Assembly: GCF_001468395.1 (NCBI RefSeq)
Contig: NZ_LNSG01000004.1
Span: 434,001-498,000 of the forward strand
Length of the DNA: 64,000 nt
Source: Sphingopyxis sp. H073
Lineage (GTDB): Bacteria > Pseudomonadota > Alphaproteobacteria > Sphingomonadales > Sphingomonadaceae
Direction of reading: 5' to 3'
A program made the translations under genes and the position numbers. Shown in pieces: positions 9,505 through 18,182 of the stretch (position 1 is the stretch's first letter; each line of letters starts with the position of its first letter). The notes beneath the pieces were generated by a model, which was not told the DNA's origin, did not search any database, and saw only the letters and a list, made by a program, of their open reading frames with translations.

Positions 9505-10011
9505 CTACCTCACCATGGTGCGAAACAGGCAATGGATCACTTCTTTACCAGCTGTATACTGATCCTTTATCTCGACATAATTTGTAGTATTCGGCAATGT
9601 TCCTTCATGAACAAACTGGTGACGCCAAGTAATAACATTATTATAAGCCGATTTAGGACTCTTTGAGTGAGCGCGAACATAATCGTTCTCTGCCTTATCA
9701 AGATTTCTACCAAATCGATCTAGATATCTTATGCCGAACATTTTAACATGCTCGTCCTTCAATTCCTTCAACTTAATCCGACCGTTCATTCGAGAGAATT
9801 TTGCGCGGGTCACGCTTCCTAGGACTACGTGCTTCTTTTCGGCAAACTCATAGAAGATGTCTTTAATAGCCAACTCATAGGCCGTCACGGCCGAAGTAGC
9901 GATGAAGCCGGTGTAACGTGCCTCCACAAAGGGATCCTCGAGCCCCTCCATCAAGGGATCGACGTGCGCCAGGTAGTCCTCGACGAGGGTAAAGCGATCA
10001 CTGTAGACCAT
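9505..10011 (-). CDS. HEPN-domain (MAE_28990-like) predicted ribonuclease
   Basis: This 168-residue helical protein carries the HEPN signature Rx4H at Arg130-His135 (WRHQFVHEG), the pair that forms the RNase site in active HEPN proteins. The N-terminal YTGFIATSAVTAYELAIKDIF segment fits the MAE_28990/MAE_18760-like HEPN family. The start overlaps the stop of the DUF262 gene by one base (TAATG), so the two proteins are made together and probably act together. HEPN RNases serve as effectors in toxin-antitoxin, CRISPR and abortive-infection systems. Both catalytic residues are intact. Function in defence is inference from family and island context. Confidence 0.75.
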   Translation of the reverse strand: MVYSDRFTLVEDYLAHVDPLMEGLEDPFVEARYTGFIATSAVTAYELAIKDIFYEFAEKKHVVLGSVTRAKFSRMNGRIKLKELKDEHVKMFGIRYLDRFGRNLDKAENDYVRAHSKSPKSAYNNVITWRHQFVHEGTLPNTTNYVEIKDQYTAGKEVIHCLFRTMVR

Positions 10012-11096
10012 TAGTAGATCAGGTGTTTTTCAGCCAATGCCAGTCTCAGCTCGACTTCCTTCGGGTCGCTAGTGTTGAAGAATATCGCGTTGCGATAATC
10101 TTTATCAGCTATCAGCTTCGTGAATCTTTGCTTGAGGTCTTTTGGTATCTTATTTGAGTGACGAATTAGGGTTGCCATCACGGAGTCCATCGCCGCAAGG
10201 TTCAGTGGACCCCGAACATGAAAAGGCTTGGGGTCGAGTTGACCGACGATCAGCTCAGTTACCTCACGAAAACGCTCACCAAATTTATCTATCTTGCCCG
10301 AATTCTTGCCCTTGGTGTGTATCTTCATCTGCTGATTGAGAAACTCCTTCATTGGCTTCTCATAATCGTCTCCACGCTCGGTCATCGCGAATATTCGGAG
10401 GATCATCTCAACGTCGCGCTGATGCTTGTCGAGCGGCTGACGAGACAAAATCTTCCGCCAGTTTGGATCCTCGTTAAGATCATGGAGTTCGTCGACCAGT
10501 GCGCCATGGAATACGCAGTTTCGGATTTCCTGCGGACGCAGCGGAGTCCCGCCCGTATTCAGGCGCTCAAAAATATGAAACATGCTGGTGCTCTGGTTCA
10601 CCGGCGCAAGCTGCTTGATGTTCACAGCGCGAAGGACGGCGCTCTTTAACTTGCGTTGTTCCTGCTCTGTCAAATCGACGAATTTTTTGCCCGAGTAGGG
10701 GCTACCTTTAGATAGGCCGGTGAGCCGAAAGACTGACCTACGACCCTGCATATTTTCAGGTCCGAAATAGCCTTCGAAAAAATATATCACGCTCATGATC
10801 CGCTGTTGGCCATCTATCACGAGATTCTTGTTCTCGCCGTCGATATAGAAGAAAACCTGAGGCACAGGCAGGCCGAGCAAAAAGCTCTCTATCAGCAAGC
10901 TAGACTGCTTAATGTTCCACACAAAGTTACGCTGGAACGATGGGACAGTAATGTCTTTATCCCGCCACATATCGTGGATTACGGCGAGTGTCAGATCAGA
11001 CGGATATGTCGCGATATCGAACTCGATATGAGTGCCAAGCTCTTCATCGTCCGACTCTTCTTCAACTTCGATCTCGTCGTCAAAAACCTTAGCCAT
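10011..11096 (-). CDS. DUF262 domain protein (GmrS/ParB-like nucleotide-binding)
   Basis: This 361-residue protein has the DUF262 core. It shows VPSFQRNFVW (51-60), the hallmark DGQQR motif (95-99) used for NTP binding or hydrolysis in GmrSD, BrxU and SspE, and the later block FERLNTGGTPLRPQEIRN. It begins with a very acidic 20-residue stretch (DDEIEVEEESDDEEL). Unlike GmrSD or SspE it lacks a C-terminal DUF1524/HNH nuclease, and the HEPN protein encoded next may supply the nuclease function. It is preceded on the same strand by an XRE regulator, 71 bases upstream. Confidence 0.85.
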   Translation of the reverse strand: MAKVFDDEIEVEEESDDEELGTHIEFDIATYPSDLTLAVIHDMWRDKDITVPSFQRNFVWNIKQSSLLIESFLLGLPVPQVFFYIDGENKNLVIDGQQRIMSVIYFFEGYFGPENMQGRRSVFRLTGLSKGSPYSGKKFVDLTEQEQRKLKSAVLRAVNIKQLAPVNQSTSMFHIFERLNTGGTPLRPQEIRNCVFHGALVDELHDLNEDPNWRKILSRQPLDKHQRDVEMILRIFAMTERGDDYEKPMKEFLNQQMKIHTKGKNSGKIDKFGERFREVTELIVGQLDPKPFHVRGPLNLAAMDSVMATLIRHSNKIPKDLKQRFTKLIADKDYRNAIFFNTSDPKEVELRLALAEKHLIY

Positions 11097-11167
11097 GCCA
11101 ACCCCCTTGATTGGAGATGCAATAGCGAAGAAGGTGCTCGGCTGCCAGGGGCAAAGGGAGGGCGAGA

Positions 11168-11386
11168 CTATTCGGCGCTAATAGGCTTTAAGAGATCGAT
11201 CGGTTCACCACCGAGCGGCCGGCTCAACTCGTGAAGTGTGAGCACCGTCGGATTCCGACGCCCACGCTCAAGGCCGCTGAGATATTGCTGACTGACCCCT
11301 GTAAGCTCGGACGCCTGCTCTTGGGTCAGTCCGCGAGCCATTCGCAGCCTTTTAAAGTTCAACCCTACCTGGAGGCGCACGTCCAT
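11168..11386 (-). CDS. XRE-family HTH regulator (72 aa)
   Basis: This small Cro/C1-type DNA-binding protein consists almost only of one helix-turn-helix (MARGLTQEQASELTGVSQQYLSGLERG). The ATG at 11386 is chosen because AGGGA lies 7 bases upstream; a TTG further out at 11425 would add 13 residues but lacks support. It heads the operon with DUF262 and HEPN and is the likely repressor or antitoxin-type controller of that module. The same family is common in integrative elements of alphaproteobacteria. Confidence 0.8.
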   Translation of the reverse strand: MDVRLQVGLNFKRLRMARGLTQEQASELTGVSQQYLSGLERGRRNPTVLTLHELSRPLGGEPIDLLKPISAE

Positions 11387-11490
11387 GGGACATCCCTGCC
11401 GCAGTAGGGGCTTGAACTTTATCAACTATAATATGTAATAACCTTAGCCTGTCACGGTGGGCAACGGTGGCTGGCGCCAGTCGGGGGATA

Positions 11491-11715
11491 ATGAAAATGG
11501 AATGGGAACCAGATCAGTCGCCAAAGAAGGGCGAGGGTCTTACGGCAAATCAAATGCTCCTAGCAGTCGTAGCCGTCATCGGCTTGGCGATCCTCTACAA
11601 TGTCACGCGCCTGCCCGAGGGCCACCCGTTCAAGGAGTGTGAGCACATCTTTGGGGTGGATCAGCGGTGCTCGGCCAAGATCGCTGCGCGCGACATCATG
11701 ATGGGCCGCCCCTGA
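11491..11715 (+). CDS. small single-pass membrane protein
   Basis: This is a 74-residue protein with a soluble N-terminus of about 20 residues, one hydrophobic segment (LLAVVAVIGLAILYNVTRL), and a short tail with two cysteines (KECEHIF and DQRCSAK). GGGGGA lies directly before the ATG at 11491, which I prefer over an upstream start. It is divergent from the XRE gene and followed by the AlpA-like gene after 7 bases. The family is not recognised. Its place in the island suggests cargo. Confidence 0.6.
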   Translation: MKMEWEPDQSPKKGEGLTANQMLLAVVAVIGLAILYNVTRLPEGHPFKECEHIFGVDQRCSAKIAARDIMMGRP

Positions 11716-11722
11716 CGGATCG

Positions 11723-11959
11723 ATGCGAAGCAAGTTAATTACGCCCCCTGTTCCCCGCCTATTTGGTAGCGACATGACGGCCGCTTATCTGGGCATCAGC
11801 CAACGGATGTTGGACCATCTTCGTCTCAGAGGTGATTTCCCCGAGCCGATAAGAATCGGTCGCCGAATACTCTGGGACCGTAAGGCGCTAGATGCCTTCG
11901 CAGACAGCCTTGCGCTACCTGCGCATGATCCATGGGATGACGTAAGCGCCTTGGGGTAA
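11723..11959 (+). CDS. AlpA/excisionase-like HTH protein
   Basis: This 78-residue DNA-binding protein has the MerR-like winged helix of AlpA and excisionase proteins (MTAAYLGISQRMLDHLRLRGDFPEPIRIGRRILWDRKALDAF). Such proteins are recombination directionality factors or regulators of integrases in prophages and islands. It is the last gene before the candidate right end of the island. No integrase is present, so it may be a leftover of an element that has lost its recombinase. Confidence 0.75.
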   Translation: MRSKLITPPVPRLFGSDMTAAYLGISQRMLDHLRLRGDFPEPIRIGRRILWDRKALDAFADSLALPAHDPWDDVSALG

Positions 11960-12075
11960 CGGGGCGTCACTTACCCGACATGCAAGCATGCAAAATGCCC
12001 GCTAGCCGCAGCGGCGCCGTATCGGCTACATGCGATGAAATTTTGCTCGATTTGTATCCCACTTTGCTCATGCCG

Positions 12076-12105
12076 TTTAGACGACATTAGACAGCATAAG
12101 ACAAT
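12076..12105. repeat. three phased 10-bp repeats (TTAGAC core)
   Basis: Three imperfect decamers run head to tail at 12076, 12086 and 12096, with cores TTAGAC, TTAGAC and TAAGAC. The 10-base period places them on one face of the helix, as in arm-type binding sites of tyrosine recombinases. They sit between the AlpA-like gene and the GGGATACAC copy at 12109, just before lgt. Confidence 0.5.
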
Positions 12106-12143
12106 TCCGGGATACACGAATTTACGAAAATGGTGAAATTTCA

Positions 12144-13031
12144 ATGGCTTCACAATATCTTTTTGCAACCTTAGCCGAAGCGACGCAATATCTTAACTTT
12201 CATGACCTGATGGGTGAGCATAGCGAGGTCGCTTTCAGCGTGTTCGGCTGGCCGATCCGCTGGTATGCGCTCGCCTATCTGGCCGGTATTTTCCTCGGCT
12301 ATTGGTATCTGCTGAAGCTGATCGCGCAGCCCGGCGCCCCGATGGCGCGGCGCCATGCCGACGACATGATCTTCTATGCCATGCTCGGGATCATCCTCGG
12401 CGGCCGACTCGGCTATGTCCTGTTCTACAATCTCGAATCCTACCTCAAGGAGCCGGTCGATATCTTCAAATTGTGGGATGGCGGCATGTCGCTGCACGGC
12501 GGCGTGATCGGCGTGCTCGTTGCGATCTGGTATGTGACGCGCAAGGAAAAGCTCAGCTTCCTGCGCTTCTGCGACTATATCGCGTGCGTCATTCCCTTCG
12601 GTCTCTTCCTCGGCCGCCTTGCCAATTTCGTGAATGGCGAGCTGTGGGGCCGCGTAACGACCGTGCCATGGGCGATCATCTTTCCGCGCGGCGGCGACCT
12701 GCCGCGCCACCCGAGCCAGCTTTACGAAGCCGGGCTCGAAGGACTGGTGATGATGGCGGTCCTCGCCTATTTCTTCTGGCGCACCGACGCGCGCTACAAA
12801 CCGGGTTTCCTCGTCGGCATGGCGTCGCTGATCTACGGTCTCAGCCGCTTCACGGTCGAATTTTTCCGCGAGCCCGACGTCCAGCGCCAGTGGGTGGTTG
12901 ACGCCACCGGCCTCTCGATGGGCCAGTGGCTGACGGTGCCGATGATCGTGATCGGCCTCTGGCTCATCGCGACCGCGAAGCGCCGGCGCCGGCGGGTCGA
13001 GCCGGTCGCCGGGCCCGATGCCGTTGCCTGA
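12144..13031 (+). CDS. lgt: prolipoprotein diacylglyceryl transferase
   Basis: This inner-membrane enzyme moves the diacylglyceryl group of phosphatidylglycerol to the lipobox cysteine of prolipoproteins, the first step in lipoprotein maturation. The 295-residue product has about seven membrane segments, the HGG motif (MSLHGGVIG) and the family signature [14 protein letters not shown] followed by RHPSQLYEA. The C-terminus ends in a basic RRRRR cluster. The next gene overlaps it by 14 bases, so both are co-translated. Confidence 0.96.
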   Translation: MASQYLFATLAEATQYLNFHDLMGEHSEVAFSVFGWPIRWYALAYLAGIFLGYWYLLKLIAQPGAPMARRHADDMIFYAMLGIILGGRLGYVLFYNLESYLKEPVDIFKLWDGGMSLHGGVIGVLVAIWYVTRKEKLSFLRFCDYIACVIPFGLFLGRLANFVNGELWGRVTTVPWAIIFPRGGDLPRHPSQLYEAGLEGLVMMAVLAYFFWRTDARYKPGFLVGMASLIYGLSRFTVEFFREPDVQRQWVVDATGLSMGQWLTVPMIVIGLWLIATAKRRRRRVEPVAGPDAVA

Positions 13032-14088
13032 CGGCCCGCCCGCTCCCGACCAATTGCTCAAGGATATCGCCGCCGCCCGGCCGATGACGGTCGCCGACTA
13101 TATGGCGGCGGCGAACGCTCATTATTATGCGACGCGCGACCCGCTCGGACGAGCGGGCGATTTCACCACCGCGCCCGAAATCAGCCAGATGTTCGGCGAG
13201 CTGGTCGGTATCTGGATCGCCGATCTGTGGAGCCGCGCGGGCGGCCCACCGTTCCGTTATGTCGAGCTCGGCCCCGGCCGCGGTACGCTCGCCGCCGATG
13301 CGCTCCGCGCCGCCGCGCGTTTCGGCTGCACGCCGGTCGGCGCCCATCTCGTCGAAACCAGCCCCACCTTGCGCGCCGTCCAGTCGGCGCGCCTCGCGCA
13401 GGCCGAACATCATGACGAGGTCGACGCGCTCCCGGACGACGCGCCGCTGGTCATCGTCGCCAACGAATTCTTCGATGCGCTGCCGGTCCACCAATATGTG
13501 AAGACCGCCGACGGCTGGCGCGAACGAATGGTCGAGCGCCGCGATGGCAGGCTCGCGCCGAGAGCCGGCGAAACGCCGGCCGACGACGCGATTCCCGCCG
13601 TCCTGCGTGACCGGCCCGAGGGGACGATCGTCGAAACGACGCCGGTCTCGGCCGCGATCATGCAGCGCTGCGCCTTCCGCATCACGCGGCAGGGCGGCGC
13701 GATGCTCGCGATCGACTATGGCTATGCGGGGCCCGCCGCAGGCGACACGCTGCAGGCGGTGAAGGCCCACAAATATGTCGATCCCTTCGTCGATCCCGGC
13801 GAGGCCGACCTCACCGCGCATGTCGATTTCACCACCCTTGCCGACGCGGCACGTCCGGCGGGCGTTACCATCAGCCGCCTTACGACACAGGGCGACTGGC
13901 TGAGGCGTCTCGGCATCGACGCGCGGCTGAAGTCGCTCACCGCCGCCGCCCCCGACCGCGCCGCCGAACTCGAAAGCCAGCGCGACCGCCTTGTCGAGCC
14001 CGGCGAAATGGGCGAACTGTTCAAGCTGATCGCGATCACCGCGCCGGGCTGGCCCGCGCCCGCAGGATTTTCAGGAGACCCCGCATGA
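13018..14088 (+). CDS. MidA/NDUFAF7-type SAM-dependent methyltransferase
   Basis: This 356-residue class I methyltransferase belongs to the MidA (NDUFAF7, DUF185) family. In mitochondria this protein methylates an arginine of complex I subunit NDUFS2; bacterial members are presumed to act on the same NADH dehydrogenase. The features seen are [20 protein letters not shown], the SAM loop [14 protein letters not shown], the [13 protein letters not shown] block and the CLAIDYGY-like segment [10 protein letters not shown]. It overlaps lgt at its start and the GNAT gene at its end (ATGA), within a four-gene run ending with pgeF. Confidence 0.9.
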   Translation: MPLPDGPPAPDQLLKDIAAARPMTVADYMAAANAHYYATRDPLGRAGDFTTAPEISQMFGELVGIWIADLWSRAGGPPFRYVELGPGRGTLAADALRAAARFGCTPVGAHLVETSPTLRAVQSARLAQAEHHDEVDALPDDAPLVIVANEFFDALPVHQYVKTADGWRERMVERRDGRLAPRAGETPADDAIPAVLRDRPEGTIVETTPVSAAIMQRCAFRITRQGGAMLAIDYGYAGPAAGDTLQAVKAHKYVDPFVDPGEADLTAHVDFTTLADAARPAGVTISRLTTQGDWLRRLGIDARLKSLTAAAPDRAAELESQRDRLVEPGEMGELFKLIAITAPGWPAPAGFSGDPA

Positions 14089-14603
14089 CCGCCATCGTCT
14101 TGGCGAAGCCCGAGGATGCCGAAGCGATCGCGATGTTCGCGAACGGCTCCTTTACCGATACCTTCGGGCATATCTACGACCCTGCCGACCTGTCGGCCTT
14201 CCTTGCCGATTGGAACCCTCCGGAGCGCGTCCGCGCGCAGATCGGGGATGCCGGGCACGGCATCGCGCTGGTGCGCGACGATGCGGGCGCGATCCTCGGC
14301 TATATCAAGATGGGCCCGGTCGAATTCGACCTGCCGCCCGAGCAACCCACCGACGACGCGGTCGAACTCCACCAGCTTTACGTTGCCGAAGCCGCGAAGG
14401 GCACCGGCGTCGCCGCCCGACTGATGGAATGGGGTATCGCATGGGCGCGCGAACGTGCGTCGATCCTCTACCTCACCGTGTTCACCGAGAACCACCGCGC
14501 GCAGGCCTTTTACCGCCGCTACGGCTTCTACGACGTCGGCCGCAACGAATTCCGCGTCGGCAATCATATCGACGAAGATCGCTTCTTCAGGCTCGACCTG
14601 TGA
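14085..14603 (+). CDS. GNAT family N-acetyltransferase
   Basis: This is a 172-residue acetyl-CoA-dependent acetyltransferase. The central VELHQLYVAEAAKGTGVAARLM segment is GNAT motif A with the acetyl-CoA loop, and HRAQAFYRRYGFYDVGR is the C-terminal motif B. The acceptor is not predictable. The start overlaps the MidA stop by 4 bases and the stop overlaps the GTG start of pgeF by 4 bases, showing tight coupling in this run of genes. Confidence 0.88.
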   Translation: MTAIVLAKPEDAEAIAMFANGSFTDTFGHIYDPADLSAFLADWNPPERVRAQIGDAGHGIALVRDDAGAILGYIKMGPVEFDLPPEQPTDDAVELHQLYVAEAAKGTGVAARLMEWGIAWARERASILYLTVFTENHRAQAFYRRYGFYDVGRNEFRVGNHIDEDRFFRLDL

Positions 14604-15361
14604 GCGCGCCATTCGTCGTCGCGCCGACGCTCGCGAATGTGCCGCACGGCTTCTTCGGCCGTCAGGGCGGCGTCTCGACCGGCGACCTCGCTTCGCTCAA
14701 CTGCGGCCTCGGATCGGGCGACGACCCGGCGCTGATCGCCGAGAACCGCCATCGCGCCACCGAAGCGGTGCTGCCCGGCGCGGCGCTCGCCGGCCTCTAC
14801 CAGGTCCACGGCAACCGCTGCGTGATCGTCGACGACAGCACCGACCTTGCCGCGCGGCCCGAGGCCGACGCGCTCGCAACGCGAACCCGCGGCATCCTGC
14901 TCGGTATATTGACCGCCGATTGCGTCCCCGTACTCTTCGCCGACGCTGAAGCCGGGGTCATCGGTGCGGCACACGCGGGCTGGAAGGGGGCTATCGCCGG
15001 GGTGACCGACGCAACGCTCGCCGCGATGGAAGGGCTCGGCGCGAGCCGCACGAACATCGCGGTCGCTATCGGCCCCTGCATCGGGCGCGCCTCCTACGAG
15101 GTCGACGACGGCTTCGTGCAGCGCTTTCTCGCCGACGATCCCCAGAACGAGCACTTCTTCGCGGGCGGCAAACCCGGCCATGCGATGTTCGACATCGCCG
15201 CCTATGTCGCGGCGCGGCTCGCTACGGCGGGGGTCAGCCGAATTGCCATCGGCGGGCAGGATACCTACGCCGAAGAGGCGGACTATTTCAGCTATCGCCG
15301 CGCGTGCCATCGAGGCGAAAACAGCTACGGTCGGCAGATATCGCTGATCGGCTTGAGGTAA
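14600..15361 (+). CDS. pgeF: PgeF/YfiH-family copper-free laccase-domain protein
   Basis: This is a 253-residue protein of the multicopper-oxidase-like YfiH family. In E. coli it removes misincorporated L-serine from UDP-MurNAc, correcting peptidoglycan precursors. The metal/active-site residues are in QVHGNRCV (His), LTADCVPV (Cys) and AAHAGWKG (His). The GTG at 14600, overlapping the GNAT stop as GTGA, is chosen because homology starts at APTLANVPHGFFGRQGG. It follows lgt, midA-like and GNAT genes in one transcription unit. Confidence 0.92.
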   Translation: MSAPFVVAPTLANVPHGFFGRQGGVSTGDLASLNCGLGSGDDPALIAENRHRATEAVLPGAALAGLYQVHGNRCVIVDDSTDLAARPEADALATRTRGILLGILTADCVPVLFADAEAGVIGAAHAGWKGAIAGVTDATLAAMEGLGASRTNIAVAIGPCIGRASYEVDDGFVQRFLADDPQNEHFFAGGKPGHAMFDIAAYVAARLATAGVSRIAIGGQDTYAEEADYFSYRRACHRGENSYGRQISLIGLR

Positions 15362-15366
15362 TTCTT

Positions 15367-15439
15367 CGTCACCCCGGACTTGATCCGGGGTCCAGCTTCA
15401 TCGAAGACAGATGGATGCCGGATCAAGTCCGGCATAACG
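15367..15439. repeat. REP-like palindrome (GGACTTGATCC type)
   Basis: An inverted repeat pairs CGTCACCCCGGACTTGATC (from 15367) with GATCAAGTCCGGCATAACG (to 15439). The same element occurs at 62267-62339, and a diverged version with CTGAACTTGTTTCAG arms at 37731-37833. It lies right after the pgeF stop and before the MHS transporter, so it probably also folds in the transcript. It is a dispersed intergenic repeat of the kind mobilised by REP-associated transposases. Confidence 0.8.
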
Positions 15440-15466
15440 AACGAAGGATGGCGGGAGACAAGACGG

Positions 15467-16750
15467 ATGAAGGCCTTGGCGATCCCGCGCAAACGGCTCG
15501 TATCGATCATCGGCGGATCGGCAGGGAATCTCGTCGAATGGTACGACTGGTTCGCCTACGCCGCCTTCGCCATCTATTTCGCCCCCGTCTTCTTCCCGAA
15601 GGCCGACCCGACCGCGCAGCTCCTCAGCACCGCCGCGATCTTTGCGGTCGGCTTCGTCATGCGCCCGATCGGCGCGTGGGTGATGGGGCGCTTCGCCGAC
15701 ACGCGCGGGCGCAAGGCGGGGCTGTCATTGTCGGTCGCGCTGATGTTCAGCGGCTCGATGCTGATCGCCGTCGCGCCGACCTATGCCGCCGCCGGACTGC
15801 TCGGCCCGACGACGTTGCTCGTCGCGCGAATGCTGCAGGGGTTGTCGCTCGGCGGCGAATATGGCGCCAGCGCGACCTATCTCTCCGAAATGGCGCCGAA
15901 GGATCATCGCGGCTTCTGGGCGAGCTTTCAGTATATGACGCTGATCGGCGGCCAGCTCTGCGCGATCTTCGTCGCGGTGATCTTGCAGGCCTTTCTGACG
16001 GAAGCCGAACTCACCGCCTGGGGCTGGCGCATCCCCTTCGTGATCGGCGCGGTGCTCGCGCTCGCGGTCTATCTCCTCCGCCGCAATCTCGCCGAAACGC
16101 CCTCGTTCGAGAATCAGGCGGTCGACCGCCCGGTCTCGACCGCGAAGCTGCTCTGGAAAGAGCATCGCCGCGAGAGCATCCTCGTCGGCATGTTGTCGGC
16201 GGGCGGCGGCCTCGCCGCCTATACCTACACCAGCTATATGCAGAAATATCTGTTCAACACCGTCGGCTTCGACAAGGCGACCGCGACCTACATCGTCGCC
16301 GTCGCGCTCATCTGGTTCACGCTGATGCAGCCGGTCTTTGGCGCGCTCGCCGATCGTTTCGGGCGCAAGCCGATGCTGCTCCTCTTCGGGATCGGCGGCG
16401 CACTGGTCGCGGCGCCGACCTTCCTGACGCTGGAAACGGTCAGCTCGCCGGTGGTCGCGACCTTGCTGATCCTGATCCCGCTGACCTTCCAGGCGGGCTA
16501 CACCGCGAACAATGCGCTGGTGAAGGCCGAGCTGTTCCCGGCGCATATCCGCGGGCTCGGTGTCGCGCTGCCCTACGCGGTCGGCAATGCGATCTTCGGT
16601 GGCACCGTCGAAATGGTCGCGCTCGCGCTCAAGGGCGCCGGCGTCGAATGGCTGTTCTATTTCTATGTCGCCGCAGTGATCGGCATGGCCGGCATTGCGA
16701 CCTTGTTGCTTCCCGAAACGAAAGAGCGCAGCCTGATCGTTGAGGATTGA
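15467..16750 (+). CDS. MHS-family MFS transporter (KgtP/ProP-like)
   Basis: This is a 427-residue twelve-helix inner-membrane symporter of the metabolite:H+ symporter group (alpha-ketoglutarate, citrate, proline/betaine carriers). Diagnostic segments are IIGGSAGNLVEWYDWFAYAAF in the first helix, MGRFADTRGRKAGL between helices 2 and 3, and GLSLGGEYGASATYLSEMAP. The ATG at 15467 is preferred because everything upstream belongs to the REP-like repeat. The substrate is probably a dicarboxylate or a related osmolyte, but this is not determinable. Confidence 0.88.
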   Translation: MKALAIPRKRLVSIIGGSAGNLVEWYDWFAYAAFAIYFAPVFFPKADPTAQLLSTAAIFAVGFVMRPIGAWVMGRFADTRGRKAGLSLSVALMFSGSMLIAVAPTYAAAGLLGPTTLLVARMLQGLSLGGEYGASATYLSEMAPKDHRGFWASFQYMTLIGGQLCAIFVAVILQAFLTEAELTAWGWRIPFVIGAVLALAVYLLRRNLAETPSFENQAVDRPVSTAKLLWKEHRRESILVGMLSAGGGLAAYTYTSYMQKYLFNTVGFDKATATYIVAVALIWFTLMQPVFGALADRFGRKPMLLLFGIGGALVAAPTFLTLETVSSPVVATLLILIPLTFQAGYTANNALVKAELFPAHIRGLGVALPYAVGNAIFGGTVEMVALALKGAGVEWLFYFYVAAVIGMAGIATLLLPETKERSLIVED

Positions 16751-16783
16751 CGGATAACAGGGCGCAGCCGCTTTTATCCGTCA
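16748..16783 (+). terminator. hairpin after MHS transporter
   Basis: TGACGGATAA (16748-16757) pairs with TTATCCGTCA (16774-16783) around a 16-base loop, and the left arm includes the stop codon. There is no clear T run, so termination strength is uncertain. Confidence 0.4.
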
Positions 16784-16835
16784 TCGCGGCGAAGGCCGGG
16801 AATACGGAAAAGGGAAGAACGACCGGCGCAATATA

Positions 16836-16849
16836 GTTTCAAATGAAAC
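16836..16849. promoter_or_regulatory. GTTTCA-TGAAAC palindrome upstream of C-S lyase
   Basis: GTTTCA (16836-16841) and TGAAAC (16844-16849) form a 6-bp inverted repeat with a two-base centre, 41 bases before the ATG at 16890 and just ahead of a GCTATA -10-like stretch. This fits a repressor operator. The regulator is unknown. Confidence 0.45.
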
Positions 16850-16889
16850 CGGCGCTGCTATAGGCGGGGCAATCTCAAAGGAGCATCCC

Positions 16890-18182
16890 ATGGCCATGCG
16901 CGGCACACCCAAGACGAACAGCAAGAAAATCGGCGACAAGGAGCTGAGCCCCGCCACGCTGATGATGGGACTCGGCTATGATCCCGTGCTCTCCGAAGGC
17001 TCGCTGAAGCCGCCGATCTTTCTGACCTCGACCTTCGCCTTTGAAAGCGCCGCCGCCGGCAAGCGCTTCTTCGAACATATCACCGGCAAGCGCGAAGGCC
17101 CCGCCGACGGCCTCGTCTATTCGCGCTTCAACGGCCCGAACCAGGAAATCCTCGAAGACCGCCTCGCGGTCTGGGACGGCGCCGACGACAGCCTCGTCTT
17201 CTCCAGCGGCATGTCGGCGATTGCGACCCTGCTCCTCGCGCTCGTGAACCAGAACGACGTGATCGTCCATTCGGGTCCGCTCTATGCTGCGACCGAAACG
17301 CTGATCGCGCGCATCCTGTCGCGCTTCGGCGTCAGCTTCCTCGATTTCCCGGCCGGCGCGACCCGCGAAGAGATCGACGCAATCCTCGACCGCGCGAAGG
17401 CGCTCGCCACCGAAAAGGGCGGCAAGGTCGCGCTCGTCTATCTCGAAAGCCCGGCGAACCCGACCAATGCGCTCGTCGATGTCGAGGCCGTCCGCGCCGC
17501 GCGCGACGCCGCTTTCCCCGGCGAGCAGAAGCCCGCGATCGCGATCGACAACACCTTCCTCGGCCCGCTCTGGCAGCAGCCGCTGAAGCAGGGCGCCGAA
17601 CTCGTCGTTTACAGCCTCACCAAATATGCCGGCGGCCATTCGGACCTCGTTGCGGGCGGCGTCTCGGGCGACCAGAAGCTGCTCAACATCATCCGTCCGA
17701 TGCGCAATACGATCGGCACGATCTGCGACCCCAACACCGCGTGGATGTTGCTGCGCAGCCTCGAAACGCTCGAACTGCGCATGAGCCGCGCGGGCGAAAA
17801 TGCGCTGAAGGTCTGCACCTTCCTTCGCGATCATCCGAAGGTCGAGGGCCTCGGCTATCTCGGCTTCATCAGCGAGGCGCGCCAGAAGGATATCTTCGAC
17901 CGCCATTGTTCGGGCGCGGGCTCGACCTTCTCGCTCTTCATCAAGGGCGGTGAGGCCGAGAGCTTCCGCTTCCTCGACGCGCTCAAGATCGCGAAACTCG
18001 CGGTCAGCCTGGGCGGCACCGAGACGCTGGCGAGCCACCCCGCCGCGATGACGCATCTGTCGGTTCCCGACGAGCGCAAGAAGGCACTCGGCATCACCGA
18101 CAATCTGGTGCGGGTGTCGATCGGCATCGAGGACGCCGACGACCTGATTGCCGATTTCGCGCAGGCGCTGGACGCGGTCTAA
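16890..18182 (+). CDS. cystathionine gamma-synthase/methionine gamma-lyase family PLP enzyme
   Basis: This is a 430-residue PLP-dependent enzyme of the Cys/Met metabolism family. The cofactor lysine is Lys245 in YSLTKYAGGH. The phosphate-binding SSGMSAIAT (105-113) and the YSRFNGPNQEILE substrate region are present. The SGPLYAATETL segment carries the conserved tyrosine that stacks on PLP. Family members make or split C-S bonds (cystathionine gamma-synthase, methionine gamma-lyase, O-acetylhomoserine sulfhydrylase), and sequence alone does not separate these. It stands alone with a palindromic operator in its promoter and a REP-like repeat upstream of the transporter before it. Confidence 0.88.
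   Translation: MAMRGTPKTNSKKIGDKELSPATLMMGLGYDPVLSEGSLKPPIFLTSTFAFESAAAGKRFFEHITGKREGPADGLVYSRFNGPNQEILEDRLAVWDGADDSLVFSSGMSAIATLLLALVNQNDVIVHSGPLYAATETLIARILSRFGVSFLDFPAGATREEIDAILDRAKALATEKGGKVALVYLESPANPTNALVDVEAVRAARDAAFPGEQKPAIAIDNTFLGPLWQQPLKQGAELVVYSLTKYAGGHSDLVAGGVSGDQKLLNIIRPMRNTIGTICDPNTAWMLLRSLETLELRMSRAGENALKVCTFLRDHPKVEGLGYLGFISEARQKDIFDRHCSGAGSTFSLFIKGGEAESFRFLDALKIAKLAVSLGGTETLASHPAAMTHLSVPDERKKALGITDNLVRVSIGIEDADDLIADFAQALDAV

Larger units (their letters stand above)
9285..12117. mobile_element. low-GC genomic island with candidate att ends
   Basis: This is a 2.8-kb block of lower GC than its surroundings, lying between the acyl-CoA synthetase and lgt. It holds HEPN, DUF262, XRE, a small membrane protein and an AlpA-like gene. 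GGGATACAC occurs at 9285-9293 and again at 12109-12117, and the inverse GTATCCCAC at 12054-12062. Just inside the right copy are three tandem decamers (12076-12105) with cores TTAGAC, TTAGAC and TAAGAC, like phased recombinase arm sites. No integrase gene is present. The island boundaries are inferred. Confidence 0.5.

Noticed and set aside
9412-9666. An 84-codon plus-strand frame opposite the HEPN gene
   Set aside because: It overlaps the HEPN coding region almost fully on the other strand and has no ribosome site or domain; the HEPN frame has a clear family motif.
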